Shown here in pieces: positions 1-8,665 of a stretch of DNA of 38,865 bases. Made by a program: the position numbers and the translations under genes. The notes beneath the pieces were generated by a model. It did no database searches and was not told where the DNA came from. It saw nothing but the letters and a program-made list of their open reading frames with translations. Numbering within the stretch: position 1 is the stretch's first letter; each line of letters begins with the position of its first letter. The stretch comes from Adiantum capillus-veneris (Eukaryota; Streptophyta; Polypodiopsida; Polypodiales; Pteridaceae), in assembly GCA_014529385.2 (NCBI GenBank), contig JABFUD020000365.1, forward strand, positions 17,501-56,365, given 5' to 3'.

Positions 1-389
1 TGCTCCAAGAACATTGTTATTCGTGGAATTCTCAAAGAGACGTTAGAAACCTTCTTCTCTTGCCATTGTTATTGAAGACTTCTTCAAAACCCACTTTGGC
101 ATGTCACAAGTTATGGTTTATGGAGCACATAGAGTGGGTAAGCAAGGAGCTCCTTGCTCAAGAGAAAAACCAATTGTATGCACGATGCCGGATGAGACCA
201 TACAAAAGATTATCCTTTACAACAGTTGGATTTATTTGAGGGATACAAAAAATCTTGTATGCAAAAGAACACACTATTAAGCAACAAAATAAGTGTCGCA
301 AGGCGTATGAAGAGAGGAATAAGAAAAACAAAAAGATCTCTCATGAAGAAAATGTGCCCAAGGAGGATACAAGTCCCTTGAGCAAGTAG
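1..389 (+). pseudogene. LINE ORF1-like C-terminal fragment, frameshifted
   Basis: No gene was recognised with certainty. One frame opens with NIVIRGI near base 13. A second frame, from about base 70 to 258, reads FFKTHFGMSQVMVYGAHRVG followed by REKPIVCTMPDE. A third frame, from about base 259, is rich in Lys and Glu (KQQNKCRKAYEERNKK) and ends at TAG 387-389. The succession of a hydrophobic VIRGI strand, a basic RVGK segment, a RPI/KPIV strand and a charged tail resembles the RNA-binding C-terminal half of L1-type LINE ORF1 proteins; this is pattern recognition only. At least two frameshifts break it, and it is cut by the window edge. It lies directly upstream of the old LTR in the same orientation. 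Confidence 0.33.
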
Positions 390-1459
390 GAATGTGTGAC
401 CTATGAGGCTGAGTTAAAATTGAAAGTTTGTGTAATAAAAATAGCCTATTAACCTTGAGAGTAGAGAAAATTGGAGAAATTACTTTTGTGAAATTACTTT
501 GTGAGCATAGCAGGTGAACTTAATTGATGGTAGCAACATAAACATAGCATTCAGTTAACTTGTCATGAACAATACTTTTGCAAGAGAGAGAGTTTAGAGA
601 ACATGACAATAGTTGAGGATTGGATTTATGTGGAGCCGGTCCCCCCCTCCAATAGGTATTTGTATTATAGTTTCTCCCATCAAGAGAGACTTGTTACAAT
701 AATACAATCTTTGTGCTCCTTGTGACCTAGGTGATGCAATGAATATGGAAAGCTTCATGTATCACGAGCATAGCATAAACTTTGTGGAAAGCACTAACTA
801 TCCCAAAGCCTCAGTCCCAAGACCTCAAACAACTTCGAAGGTGGAGAGAGCTATTAGGGAATGAGGTTAGGAAAGAGGAAGAAGAAACATTTCATAGAAG
901 AAAGAATTAGTTCCTCACTTATCATCACTCTTCTTGCTAGCATACATAATAACATAGTAATGAAGATGGAGAAGATGGAAAGCTTAATCATTGAAGCATG
1001 GCTCTTGGTTGGATTTGCATTCCATAGCCAGGAGTATTGGTGTAGGCTCTCAACCTCTCTACTTGCTTGGATAAGGAGAGGGAGATCTTGCACTTTGCAC
1101 AATACACAATAAGAGTGTGTGTGAGTGTGTGTGGGAGAGTGTACCCCTCCAGCATGCTCCCTACTTGCTTTGGTCAAACCCCTCTTTTAGCACAAGCTTA
1201 AAGCTCATTGGACCTCTGCAAGCTTGGCCAATCACATGCACAATGCATACCAAGCAAGCATGCTAGCCTTGGGACAAGTATACCCCTTTCCCCTTTGAGA
1301 GAGAGGACTTGATAAATGTAAAAACAATTAATTAAATCTACTTAATTATCATTGGACCCCTTGGGAGGCCAACCAATAGGCTTTGAACACTCCTTGAGGG
1401 AAAACCTAGCTAGGGGCTTGACATGTGTCCTACTTGCCTTTGGGCAAGGGCTGCCCTTT

Positions 1460-1461
<2 letters not shown>

Positions 1462-1502
<41 letters not shown>
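1462..1502. repeat. (GA)n microsatellite
   Basis: About 20 uninterrupted GA dinucleotides. They are absent from the matching place in the younger copies of the same LTR family. Confidence 0.97.
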
Positions 1503-1505
<3 letters not shown>

Positions 1506-1628
1506 TCAAGCAACCACCCCACCTTCTTGCATGGCTCGTCCCCCTCCTTGTAGGATATGATTTGACTTTTGTGACACCTCAAGCCCCTCAACCTTGGGCC
1601 CAGTTCTCCTCACCACAACCACAACCCT

Positions 1629-1812
1629 TAAGAATCTCAAGCATGGGCTGGGTTCCCACCTCAAGTACAACCCTAGCATCTCAAGCATAACAAGCACCTC
1701 AAGCATCTCAATCATCAAGCACTTCAAGCATCTCAAGCACCTCAGTCTCATTAGGTACAACAAGCACCTCAAGCTTGGGCCGGATTTCTACCTCAAGCAC
1801 AGCCCTAGCTTC
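1629..1812. repeat. 9-bp minisatellite, CTCAAGCAY type
   Basis: Degenerate tandem copies of a 9-mer such as CTCAAGCAT and CTCAAGCAC fill this stretch. The two ends (about 1635-1683 and 1769-1815) also form a diverged longer direct repeat containing TGGGC, ACCTCAAG and CCCTAGC. The array lies inside the old LTR and is missing from the young LTR copies. Confidence 0.8.
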
Positions 1813-1984
1813 CCTAAGGTCAAAGGACTTTTAACACTAACTTTTACCATTGGCCCCGTATTGAGATAGATCTGTAAGCACATGTCTATATTCTAACCCT
1901 TGTTCCTGTTTATTCTCCCACATTAAATGATCAGTTTAATATGAGAAAATCATTTGGATTGGTTAGATATTAGATTTTATGACA

Positions 1985-2414
1985 TTACCTTACCTCTCTC
2001 TTGAAATCGTAGTCGTCCTTGACTATGAGGTAGAAGAGATAAAGTGTTAGTTATTAGTCAATCTTGCTTAGCGGGTAGAGGATCCCTTTTTACCCTACAA
2101 CATCTTTCCAAGATGGATGACTAATCCATTTGGTGCTTGGGAGACACTGCTACCACAAGCATGTCTACTCTTTAGTCCATTTCATTCTACCAAGTAAAGT
2201 GACAAATTTTACTTGGTATTTGAGAGACGTCGTCAATCACAAACATGATTCTAAGCATGTATACTTTTTAAATTTGTGCACAATTAAAAAGAGAGAACTA
2301 GTATGATAAGACAAAAAAATTGGTCATTCAAAAGAAATCTGTACATTTGCTTACTCTAATGTAGCATTGTAAACATTGACAAGGTTCATGCTATCCTTAA
2401 GCTGTATTTGTTGC
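1985..2414. other. No gene recognised; likely 3' remains of the chromovirus
   Basis: This stretch lies between the old LTR and the chromodomain remnant. It shows only a diverged direct repeat (TTGGTGCTTGGGAGAC near 2131 and TTGGTATTTGAGAGAC near 2214). In chromovirus orientation it is just downstream of the pol end, so it may be what is left of the 3' untranslated region or LTR. I cannot define an LTR edge. Confidence 0.4.
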
Positions 2415-2640
2415 ATCCCTATAGCATCGTCAAAAGGATAATTTTTGAATTTAATAAGATATCGTCGGCGGATAATCTTACCATGTCGTAGTACCTTGTC
2501 TTCATGCCAAAGGATAGCTTCGGGTTATAGCACCTCTTCTTGGTCTTCAACTTTGGGAGGGTCTTCAATAATTGGTTCACTTGGTGGCTCAATGACTATC
2601 TTGGGGACTTTTAGGTCTTCCCTCAATGATTTCAAAATGT
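2415..2640 (-). pseudogene. Degenerate chromodomain tail of the chromovirus
   Basis: The frame reads VPKIVIEPPSEPIIEDPP, a stop, then PEAILWHEDKVLRHGKIIRR followed by RYLIKFKNYPFDDAI. Chromoviruses end integrase with a linker into a chromodomain of the form EaIL...r.....YLVKWKGyp..datW. The aromatic Trp of VKWK is Phe here and the following Trp is absent, so histone binding is doubtful. The stop before PEAIL (TAA 2527-2525 region) is one more break. Confidence 0.65.
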
Positions 2641-2745
2641 GCTTTTCTTGTAGAAGTATGTATATAATTATTGTAGGCATACTCTACAAGAAATAATTAC
2701 TTTTCCCATTGTGAGCATTGATCTTCTTTGGTAACATAGTCTTTA

Positions 2746-3033
2746 GTGATCGAGTATTGTAAGATTGTCTATCTCACTTTGGCCATCCGTTTGTGGGTGA
2801 TAGGCCGAAGAGAATTCAATCTTGCCCCTAGATTTTCAAAGAGACCTTTCCAAAAATTACTGGTCATTCTAGAATCTCTATCTGACATGATGGATGTTGA
2901 TAATCCATGGTGTTTGAAAATTTGTGATATGAAGAGAGTTGCCATTTGGTGTGCTTTAATAGTCTTTTTGATAGGAATAAAGTGTGCTTGCTTGCTAAAC
3001 CTGTCGATTATTGTCCATATTCTTGTATTCCCA
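2746..3033 (-). pseudogene. Chromovirus integrase core, 5'-truncated and frameshifted
   Basis: Integrase would insert the cDNA. The frame shared with RT reads IWTIIDRFSKQAHFIPIKKT, then SIMSDRDSRMTSNFWKGLF. The second catalytic Asp of the DDE triad is the one in SDRD. The zinc-binding HHCC domain and the first catalytic Asp (normally in a MDF motif) are deleted together with RNase H. A frameshift near 2815 moves the rest to another frame, where FSSAYHPQTDGQSEI is readable; its Glu is the third catalytic residue. Beyond that the reading frame is lost. Confidence 0.82.
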
Positions 3034-3561
3034 TGGAAAAGCTTGTTCTCCCTCAACAATTGAAAAATTACTTGGAGATGTTGCTTATGTTCCTCCAAGG
3101 ACTTGGAGTAGACGATGATATCATCAAAGAACACTCCATTGAATTTGCGGTAGGGTTTAAAGATTTTCTCCATTAGACGATTGAATGTGGCCGGTGCATT
3201 AGTCAAGCCAAAGGGCATGACTAGATATTCATAAAGACCAAACCTTGTGCGAAACACAGTCTTTTGAATATCTTCATCCATTATCCGTATTGATGATAGC
3301 CAAAGTTTTAAGCTCAATCCTACTAAAGTAGGATTGACCTTGTAGCTTATCGAACAAATCTTCTACCTGAGACACGAAAAATTTGTTTTTGATAGTGATA
3401 TGGTTCAGTGCTCAATAGTCCACACACATATGGTATGTACCATCTTTCTTTTGCACTAAAAGGATTGGAGAACAAAAGGGTGAGGGGATAGGCCTCACCA
3501 TCCCTTTGTCAACCAATTCTTGTACTTGCCTTATGATCTCCTCTTGTTGAGCTTGAGAAAC
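3034..3561 (-). pseudogene. Chromovirus reverse transcriptase, palm only
   Basis: RT would copy element RNA into DNA. Visible in order are the fingers/palm motifs LVDKGMVRPIPSPFCSPILL, VQKKDGTYHMCVDY, DLFDKLQGQSYFSRIELK, then after a frameshift FRTRFGLYEYLVMPFGLTNA and the catalytic box VFFDDIIVYS, whose paired Asp codons lie at 3125-3120. A stop (TGA 3414-3412) interrupts VDY-ALN at a conserved Arg. The frame shifts near 3315 in the SGYHQ block. The sequence stays RT-like to LRENKLF near 3036 and then changes to integrase without a break in frame. The thumb, connection and RNase H (roughly 250-300 residues in complete relatives) are missing. Confidence 0.85.
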
Positions 3562-4200
3562 TCAATAAGGAGGCTTGGTAGGTGGTGAGCTTCCTGGAAG
3601 GAGCTCAATGCAATGGTCATCATACCCTCGTTTTGGAGGTAAGTTCATAGCAATATCATCGATGAACACATCTTGGAATCCCTTTAGAAAATTAGACAAG
3701 TCCAACTCTTCTTGATTCCTATCATTTACATTTGATGATACACTAGGATCTTTTAGGGACTCTTTGACAAAACTCATGTACGCAAAAACTAAGCTCTTCA
3801 TTGATTTATTAAAAGCACGAGGATTTACAAGTGGTATAGTACGAACACACTCACTAGCATCTCTATACATGTTCTTTCCCCTATAGGTGAAGTAGATTCT
3901 CCTTTTAGGGAGCTTCATGCTGGCAGCCATGCGATCAAAGCATGGAACCCCTAGGATAGCATCGTGATGTTCGAGAGGAGAGATGAAAAAGTCTTCTTTG
4001 TTGACATAGATTTGGACATGAAGTCTCAACTTCCCAATCAAGGGAGTAGCAGAGGCTTGTTGTCCCTTGAAAGCTATGTCAGTCGTTACAATATCTCCCA
4101 TTTCAAAATCTTGAATGCCCAACTTGTTGATATGAAGGTGTGTGTAGAGCTATGGTCAAACAAGATGAAGGCAGCATGCTCCCTTACCTTTTTCCAAGCA
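3562..4200 (-). pseudogene. Chromovirus retropepsin-like protease and start of RT
   Basis: The protease would mature the gag-pol polyprotein. The active-site region is read at about 4190-4137 as AFILFDHSSTHTFIS; the catalytic Asp codon is 4157-4155. Family members have Asp-Ser-Gly or Asp-Thr-Gly here, so the Gly is missing and the enzyme would be dead even without the frameshift that follows it. The downstream frame (4122-3562) holds the flap-side motif DAILGVPCFDRM. It then runs into the protease-RT linker, ending LPPKRGYDDHCIELLPGSSP followed by PTKPPY, the conserved entry to gypsy RT. The frame stops at TGA 3564-3562, where the family has Arg (CGA), so one C-to-T change explains it. Confidence 0.8.
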
Positions 4201-5531
4201 TAGGAGAGAGATGATCCTTTGCAATGAGCATCCTCTTTGGAGATATGATGGTGGAAGCCCTAGGAGTCTCATTGCAAGCATTTTTCCTGGGCAAGAATGA
4301 TAGCCATGTCCTTGCTCCCCACACTCAAAACACTTATGGTCTTTGCAAAAATCTTCAAGCTCTTAAGTAGAGAATTTGTTTTTTCCTTTGTAAAATCACT
4401 TATCCTTAAACCGATTGTTGTTTTTCTTGTTGTTGAAAGTGCCTTGGGAAGAATTTTGGGCATTTGTTTTTCCCTTTGCAACATTTTTGTCTTTTTTTTC
4501 CATAGGCTTGATATTCCGTCTAGCCCCTTGTTGGAAATTCATGCGTGAAGCAACCATGGTGTGATGGATTATTTTGGTGATAGAACCAAGCCATATCCTT
4601 GAGAATGTAAATCCCAAAACTTGTCTACATATTTGTGGATAGACTCATGAGAGAGAAGCTTCAAACTACGCCATTCAGTAAGCACCTTGCCCTTTGCATC
4701 TCTTGCAAGGAATTGCTTGATGATGGAAACTTGTAGAGTTTTCCATGTCTTTGGGGCTTTGCGGTTGCCACAAAGGCTAGCCCACCATTGACAAGCTGAT
4801 TTCTAGAAGTGCATAACTACATGGCTTAGCTTGGAGGACTCTGTGAAGAACTTGTCTCCAAAGGCCACATCAAATTGTTAGATGACGGCCAGTACTTTGT
4901 TGGTGGTACCAAAGGTGCCATCATAGGTGAGAAAAGAGATAATCTTTCCTCCCTCTTTGAACTTCTTGAGTTTTTGTTACTTTGCCATGCAGGGTATGTT
5001 TTGTGATGTCCTCTCCTCTTGTATTCTCTAAGAAAATAGCCATAGCTTTTGTCGGAAGAAGAGGAAGGTGAAGAAGAAGGAGAATAGGGTGCCCTCTTTC
5101 TTGCCCTTTTCTTCCTTTATTTTCTCTCTTCCCTTTTGGAGTGACGAGGAGAAGGATTGTGGGTTGAACATTTTCTCTTGGGAGGAGTTGGCGATCGTTT
5201 AGACCGCCATCTTTGTAGAGCCACATCTTCAGAGGAACTTAAAATTTCATTGCTTTCTTGCTCTTTGGATTCCTCCTTGCATATGGGAAGAGTCTTCTTT
5301 TGTGGGTCTCTTCAAGAGGCCTCCTAAGCTCTCTCGCCTCTAGAGAGGAAGGGAAATCCTATAAGCACGAAGTTGTTGACTAACTTTGGCTCGCAAGTCA
5401 AGGTTGCCCATAGCTTGCTGCAACCTAGTAACAAGATAATTGACAAACATGGGGTCATCATCATTAGCACCTTCATGTGCAAAATCAAAGCTATCAATGT
5501 TCATTTTACTCTCTTGGTTATTGTTATCCAT
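4200..5531 (-). pseudogene. Chromovirus gag (capsid region and CCHC zinc knuckle)
   Basis: Gag would package the element RNA into virus-like particles. The first ATG in a sensible frame is at 5531 (MDNNNQESKMNID), and acidic, helix-rich sequence follows. Around 4980-4620 a frame reads LSHVVMHF, then SACQWWASLCG, TWKTLQVSIIKQFLARDAKG and SHESIHKYVDKFWDL, the usual pattern of a plant retrotransposon gag core with its WW pair. The nucleocapsid knuckle is intact at 4332-4291 as CFECGEQGHGYHSC, a perfect C-x2-C-x4-H-x4-C. In-frame stops lie at 4880-4878 (TAA) and 4805-4803 (TAG), each at a position where Gln is expected. Frameshifts separate the N-terminus, core and knuckle. The stretch 4980-5340 is low-complexity Lys/Glu-rich sequence in shifting frames. 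Confidence 0.75.
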
Positions 5532-5582
5532 GCTAACAAAATTTGTGTATTTACTTAGTGTATGCTTTGGCAATTCAAAACC

Positions 5583-6506
5583 TTAGTTGCCACTCCTCTT
5601 AGCCTTTGAAAATTGGCACTTAAGTATCAACTTGAAAGGAGTCAATTCTGTTGCCACTTTATATGTTGTACGATAAGCCCATAATGCAGAAGGAAGTTTC
5701 ACATCCCAATCCGTTCTATGCATATCTACTAACTTTGTTAGAATACAAACCAGTTGCTTATTAGTTGATTCCGCCTGCCCATTTGCCTGAGGGTAATAAG
5801 GAGAAGATTTCGGATGCAATACAAAGTAAAATCGTAGCATTCTCTCCATCACCTTATTCAAGAAATGGCTACCCCGATCACTAACTAGCTCAATGGGACA
5901 ACCATATCTAGAAAAAACATCCTTACATAAGCACCCAGCAACAAAAACCGCAGTATTATCTTTCAAAGGCCATGCTTCCACCCATTTAGTCGCATAATCC
6001 GTGGTCGTCAAAATACACTTATTACCAGTGTTAGTTGCCACGGGTTTCAAAGGCCCAATAAAATCCAATCCCCATTTTTAAAAAGGCTCCAAAGGAAATA
6101 CTGGTTGAAAAGGCATTCTGGAAATTTTAGTAGGTTGTCCCAATTGCTAACTCACATCACACTGTTGTACAAACCTTCTCCAATCTTGAAACAATGTAGG
6201 CCACCATAATCCTGATTGTAGAACTTTCCTTGTTGTGATCAATGTTGCAAAGTGGCCCCCTGCAATGCCGGTATGGACTTCCTCCACAACAGATCCTTGT
6301 TCTTGTGGTAGAACACATCTGAGTAAGACATCCGCAACCGTGTAATAATACAGCTTTCCCATAACAATCTCAAAATTCCTGCTTCTAATAGCCATCCATC
6401 GTCGTTGATGACTCGACAAAAATGAAGGCATTTCTCCACTATCTAGAAAATGAAACATCTCCTCATACCAATTCCATGGAATGCTAAGACGGTGAAGTTG
6501 ATTTAG
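5583..6506 (-). pseudogene. Ty3/gypsy integrase (zinc-binding and DDE core), left-arm copy
   Basis: This is a different gypsy lineage from the chromovirus beside it. The frame opens near 6506 and runs through an HHCC-type zinc-binding domain (VHTGIAGGHFA ... WWPTLFQDWRRFVQQCDVS), then WGLDFIGPLKPV, TDYATKWVEAWPL, IELVSDRGSHFLNKV and YYPQANGQAESTNKQL. All three catalytic residues (Asp of LDF, Asp of SDRG, Glu of QAES) are present. Two in-frame stops break it: TAG 6149-6147 and TAA 6080-6078. The last zinc Cys is Ser. The protein ends about 20 residues after the WAYRT block with SKAKRSGN, so the integrase C-terminal domain is missing. The cut end lies about 50 bases from the chromovirus gag ATG. 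No RT or RNase H precedes it; a minisatellite does. Confidence 0.9.
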
Positions 6507-6620
6507 GTGGGACTATTTAAATTTGAGTGGCTTGATTTGAATTTATGCAGGAATATTTAGGTTCGGGTGGTTAAATTCAAATTTAGACGGGATTATTTAA
6601 ATTTAGGGAGTTCCATTTAA
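6501..6620. repeat. 20-bp minisatellite, six units, left arm
   Basis: The stretch divides exactly into six 20-mers, each starting near ATTT and ending near ATTTAA, for example ATTTAGGTGGGACTATTTAA at 6501 and ATTTAGACGGGATTATTTAA at 6581. There are no length changes among units, only substitutions. It separates the integrase fragment from the 181-bp array. Confidence 0.88.
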
Positions 6621-7396
6621 AACGAGCTAGCTTGGACAAGTGGTGGACCTTAAAACAAAACACAATGGATAATAGGTTGGACACGTCGTGGACCTCTTTC
6701 CCAAACCGTCCATGGGGGTAAATATGATAGTTACACTTTATTCACACATTGATCTTAAAAAAATAGAGATAGCTTCTTTCAATAGAGCTAGCTTAAACAG
6801 TTGGTGGACCTTCAAACCACCTTGGGCTAAAACCTTTATAACACAAGGGATAGTAGGTTGGACAAGTGGTGGACCTATGCCCAGAACCATCCATGGTAGT
6901 AAACATAGTAGCTACACTCCATTCACACATTGACCTTCTACCAATAGAATAGGACTATTGAATAGAGATAACTTGGACAGGTGGTGGACCTTCAAACCAC
7001 CTTGGGCTAAAACCTCCATAACAAAATTGGATAGTACGTTAGACAAGTGTTGAGGACTATTCAATAAAGCTAGCTTGGACAAGTGGTGGACCTTTAGACC
7101 ACCTTGGGTTAAAATCTCCACAACACAATGGTTAGTAGGTTGGACAAGTGGTCGACCTCTACCCCAAACCATCCATGATAGTAAACCTACTAGCTACACT
7201 TCATTCACACATTGACCTTCAAACAATAGAGGTAAGAATTTTCAATAGAGCTAGCTTGGACAGGTGGTGGATCTTCAAACCACCTAGGGCTAAAACCTCC
7301 ATAACACAATGGATAGCAGGTTGGACAAGTGGTCGACCTCTACCCCAAACCGTCCATGGTAGTAAACATAGTAGCTATACTCCATTCACACTTTGA
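6621..7396. repeat. Tandem array of ~181-bp units, left arm
   Basis: The phrase AGCTAGCTTGGACAAGTGG or a close variant recurs at about 6624, 6783, 6964, 7066 and 7248. A second landmark, GGTTGGACAAGTGGTSGACC, occurs near 6675, 6855, 7138 and 7320. The spacing is near 180, with one shortened unit of 102 bases. Each unit contains TTCACACATTGACCTTC near its end. The short open frames in it are repeats of the same nonsense peptide and I do not regard them as genes. The last unit is interrupted at 7396 by the short LTR. Confidence 0.85.
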
Positions 7397-7549
7397 TGTC
7401 AGGACACCAGCAAGGCCGGACTAGACAAGGACAAGGCCGGGATAGGTAGTGTGGAAAGGGAGTCCAACTAGGGCAAAGGGCTAGGGACCATGCTATATAG
7501 TGGGTAGTTGGGTGGTGGACTCCTAGATTCTAGATCCCGTTGTCTAACA
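7397..7549 (+). mobile_element. Short LTR (153 bp), 5' end of a retrotransposon, left arm
   Basis: The segment begins TGTCAG and ends CTAACA, an imperfect inverted terminal pair (TGTCAG and TGTTAG). It is followed one base later by a tRNA-iMet type PBS. It contains a TATA-like CTATATAGTGG near 7492, which would place transcription start in its last third. Such short LTRs occur in TRIM elements and in some Ty1/copia lineages. No second copy is seen on the same strand, so the 3' end of the element is missing. It sits inside a 181-bp array unit, which suggests insertion there. Confidence 0.6.
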
Positions 7550-7550
7550 T

Positions 7551-7563
7551 TGGTATCAAGAGC
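7551..7563 (+). promoter_or_regulatory. Primer-binding site, tRNA-iMet type
   Basis: TGGTATCAAGAGC matches the common plant PBS TGGTATCAGAGC, complementary to the initiator-Met tRNA 3' end, except for one extra A. The bases after it (TTGGTTC) still resemble the continued complement. It lies one base after the LTR end, the normal position. Confidence 0.68.
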
Positions 7564-8029
7564 TTGGTTCTTTTTTTGGGAAAGGCACAACCGTGGAGGG
7601 GAGCCACACAAAACTTGCATGAGCAAGTTGCATGTCGAGGTCAAGGAACCGTGAAGCACCTCTCGTGTGAGGAGGACGACAAGCCGAAATCCCTGGGCAA
7701 CCCCCCTTGCAAGGAGAAGCCACCGAGGTGGGATTTGCACCAAACCCAACCCTTGCGGGCTCTACGGCATCGCGCCGGGTGAGAGAGTATTTCTCAACGC
7801 CGGGCAAAAGCCCCTTGCACACCACAGTGAACGCCATGGCCTCATCTTTTCCCTCGCATGCTACTGTAAGCGGCCATAGCCACTGAGCTTGGTTCTTTAC
7901 ACATTAAACGGGCGCCCAACCCCTTGGGGGTTAGTGGCCAAATCTTTTTTTTCAAGTACAAGGGGCGGTACCCACAGTGGGGTACCCCCCTCCCTCGTGT
8001 GCGGATTTGGCAAGGCACGACATCTCGAC
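7564..8029 (+). other. Untranslated leader of the short-LTR element, rich in hairpins
   Basis: This is GC-richer than its surroundings and holds self-complementary blocks. The clearest is GGTACCC (7968-7974), loop ACAGT, GGGTACC (7980-7986). AACCCCTTGGGGGTT near 7918 is another. Leaders of LTR elements carry dimerisation and packaging hairpins, so a similar role is possible but not shown. Overlapping frames here are not convincing genes. The two arms differ inside it: CGCGCC at about 7770 is CGCC in the right arm. Confidence 0.5.
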
Positions 8030-8665
8030 ATGGCCGGCACAAAATTTGACACACCAATTCTCTGCGTATTACAGACAAAAACTCAAAAATTTAATCAAAG
8101 AATTTTGACGGGAGTTCAAAGTACCATTATCTTCAAAAATCAATTAACGGTTGCAAGCATAATTGATTTGACTACCAAGGAATTAAGGAATTCCCTATAC
8201 GGCGGACATTGCGGATCAATTTCCACCGAGATACTATCAATTTTGACGGAATTAGCAAGGCCAATTACACTTTGCAAGCGCTCTCAATCTCAGGTACTTT
8301 TTTGGCTATTCCTTGCACCGCACTATGTCTCCATGGATTCAGATATCAATATGACTTTTGATTTTGAGCAAAGTACGCATGATCCTACCCATGATGGCCC
8401 ACGACCGGATCCTCTCAAGGAGAGTAACCGTGACGCTACGGTAGGTGATGACACTTATGAATTGCTCGATATTCAAGAATTTTATGCACTTTAGACACGC
8501 ATGTCAATCATGGATGAAAATTTTAAAGCTTTAAATGCAAATGTTACTAAATTATACACATTAGTGATTCAATTAATGCAACAGTAGTCCAAGGGTCCTG
8601 TTGATAAGCATATGCATGATAGGGTTATCTTTAGCTTTGTCTTCAAGGTTGGACTTCAGCTTTGA
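8030..8665 (+). pseudogene. Gag-like ORF of the short-LTR element, left arm
   Basis: I chose ATG 8030 (MAGTKFDTPIL) because it follows the leader; the same frame is open from 7889 but that part overlaps leader hairpins. The first 105 residues have no motif I recognise. From MDSDINMTFDFEQS the chain becomes acidic. After a TAG at 8492-8494 it continues as TRMSIMDENFKALNANVTKL, a likely amphipathic helix or coiled coil as often found near gag N-termini. A second TAG lies at 8585-8587 and the frame ends at TGA 8663-8665. Both TAGs sit where Gln would fit. No zinc knuckle, protease or pol follows, so the element is truncated. Confidence 0.45.

Larger units (their letters stand above)
431..1984 (+). 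mobile_element. Old, diverged copy of the 1.59-kb LTR family
   Basis: This copy is collinear with the LTR at 28107-29693 and in the same orientation. Shared blocks include GGAGCCGGTCCCCCC near 630, TTTCTCCCATCAAGAGAGAC near 671, GGCTCTTGGTTGGATTTGCAT near 1000, and CATTAAATGATCAGTTTAAT at 1921-1940. The copy starts near TGTAATA at 431 and ends with GACA at 1984. The bases flanking it (GTTTG and TTACC) do not form a target duplication, and no PBS follows, so it is probably an old solo or 3' LTR with decayed flanks. It differs from the young copies by many substitutions and by two internal expansions, a GA microsatellite and a CTCAAGCAY minisatellite. Confidence 0.75.
2415..5531 (-). mobile_element. 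Decayed Ty3/gypsy chromovirus body (gag-PR-RT-IN-chromodomain), internally deleted
   Basis: Reading the minus strand from 5531 down to 2415, the domains come in chromovirus order: gag with a CCHC knuckle, retropepsin, reverse transcriptase, integrase core, chromodomain-like tail. The element lacks RT thumb, RNase H and the integrase N-terminus because RT is joined directly to the integrase core near 3033. It also has several frameshifts and stops. No 5' LTR is seen: about 50 bases upstream of the gag ATG begins the truncated end of another gypsy integrase, so the 5' side was lost or overwritten. It lies just outside the part of the palindrome whose partner is visible. Confidence 0.88.

Noticed and set aside
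861-1177. Open frames on both strands near 1 kb
   Set aside because: They fall inside the old LTR, overlap each other antisense and have no counterparts in the young LTR copies.
2700-6506. A single intact gypsy element spanning chromovirus and upstream integrase
   Set aside because: The upstream integrase is a second, different DDE core in the same strand, placed before gag. The two belong to separate elements.
6688-7396. Two similar open frames of about 81 codons in the 181-bp array
   Set aside because: They are the same repeat read twice, end at unit borders and have no protein features.
7540-7879. Overlapping open frames across the short LTR and leader
   Set aside because: They run through the PBS and hairpins in several frames and differ between arms because of a two-base change.
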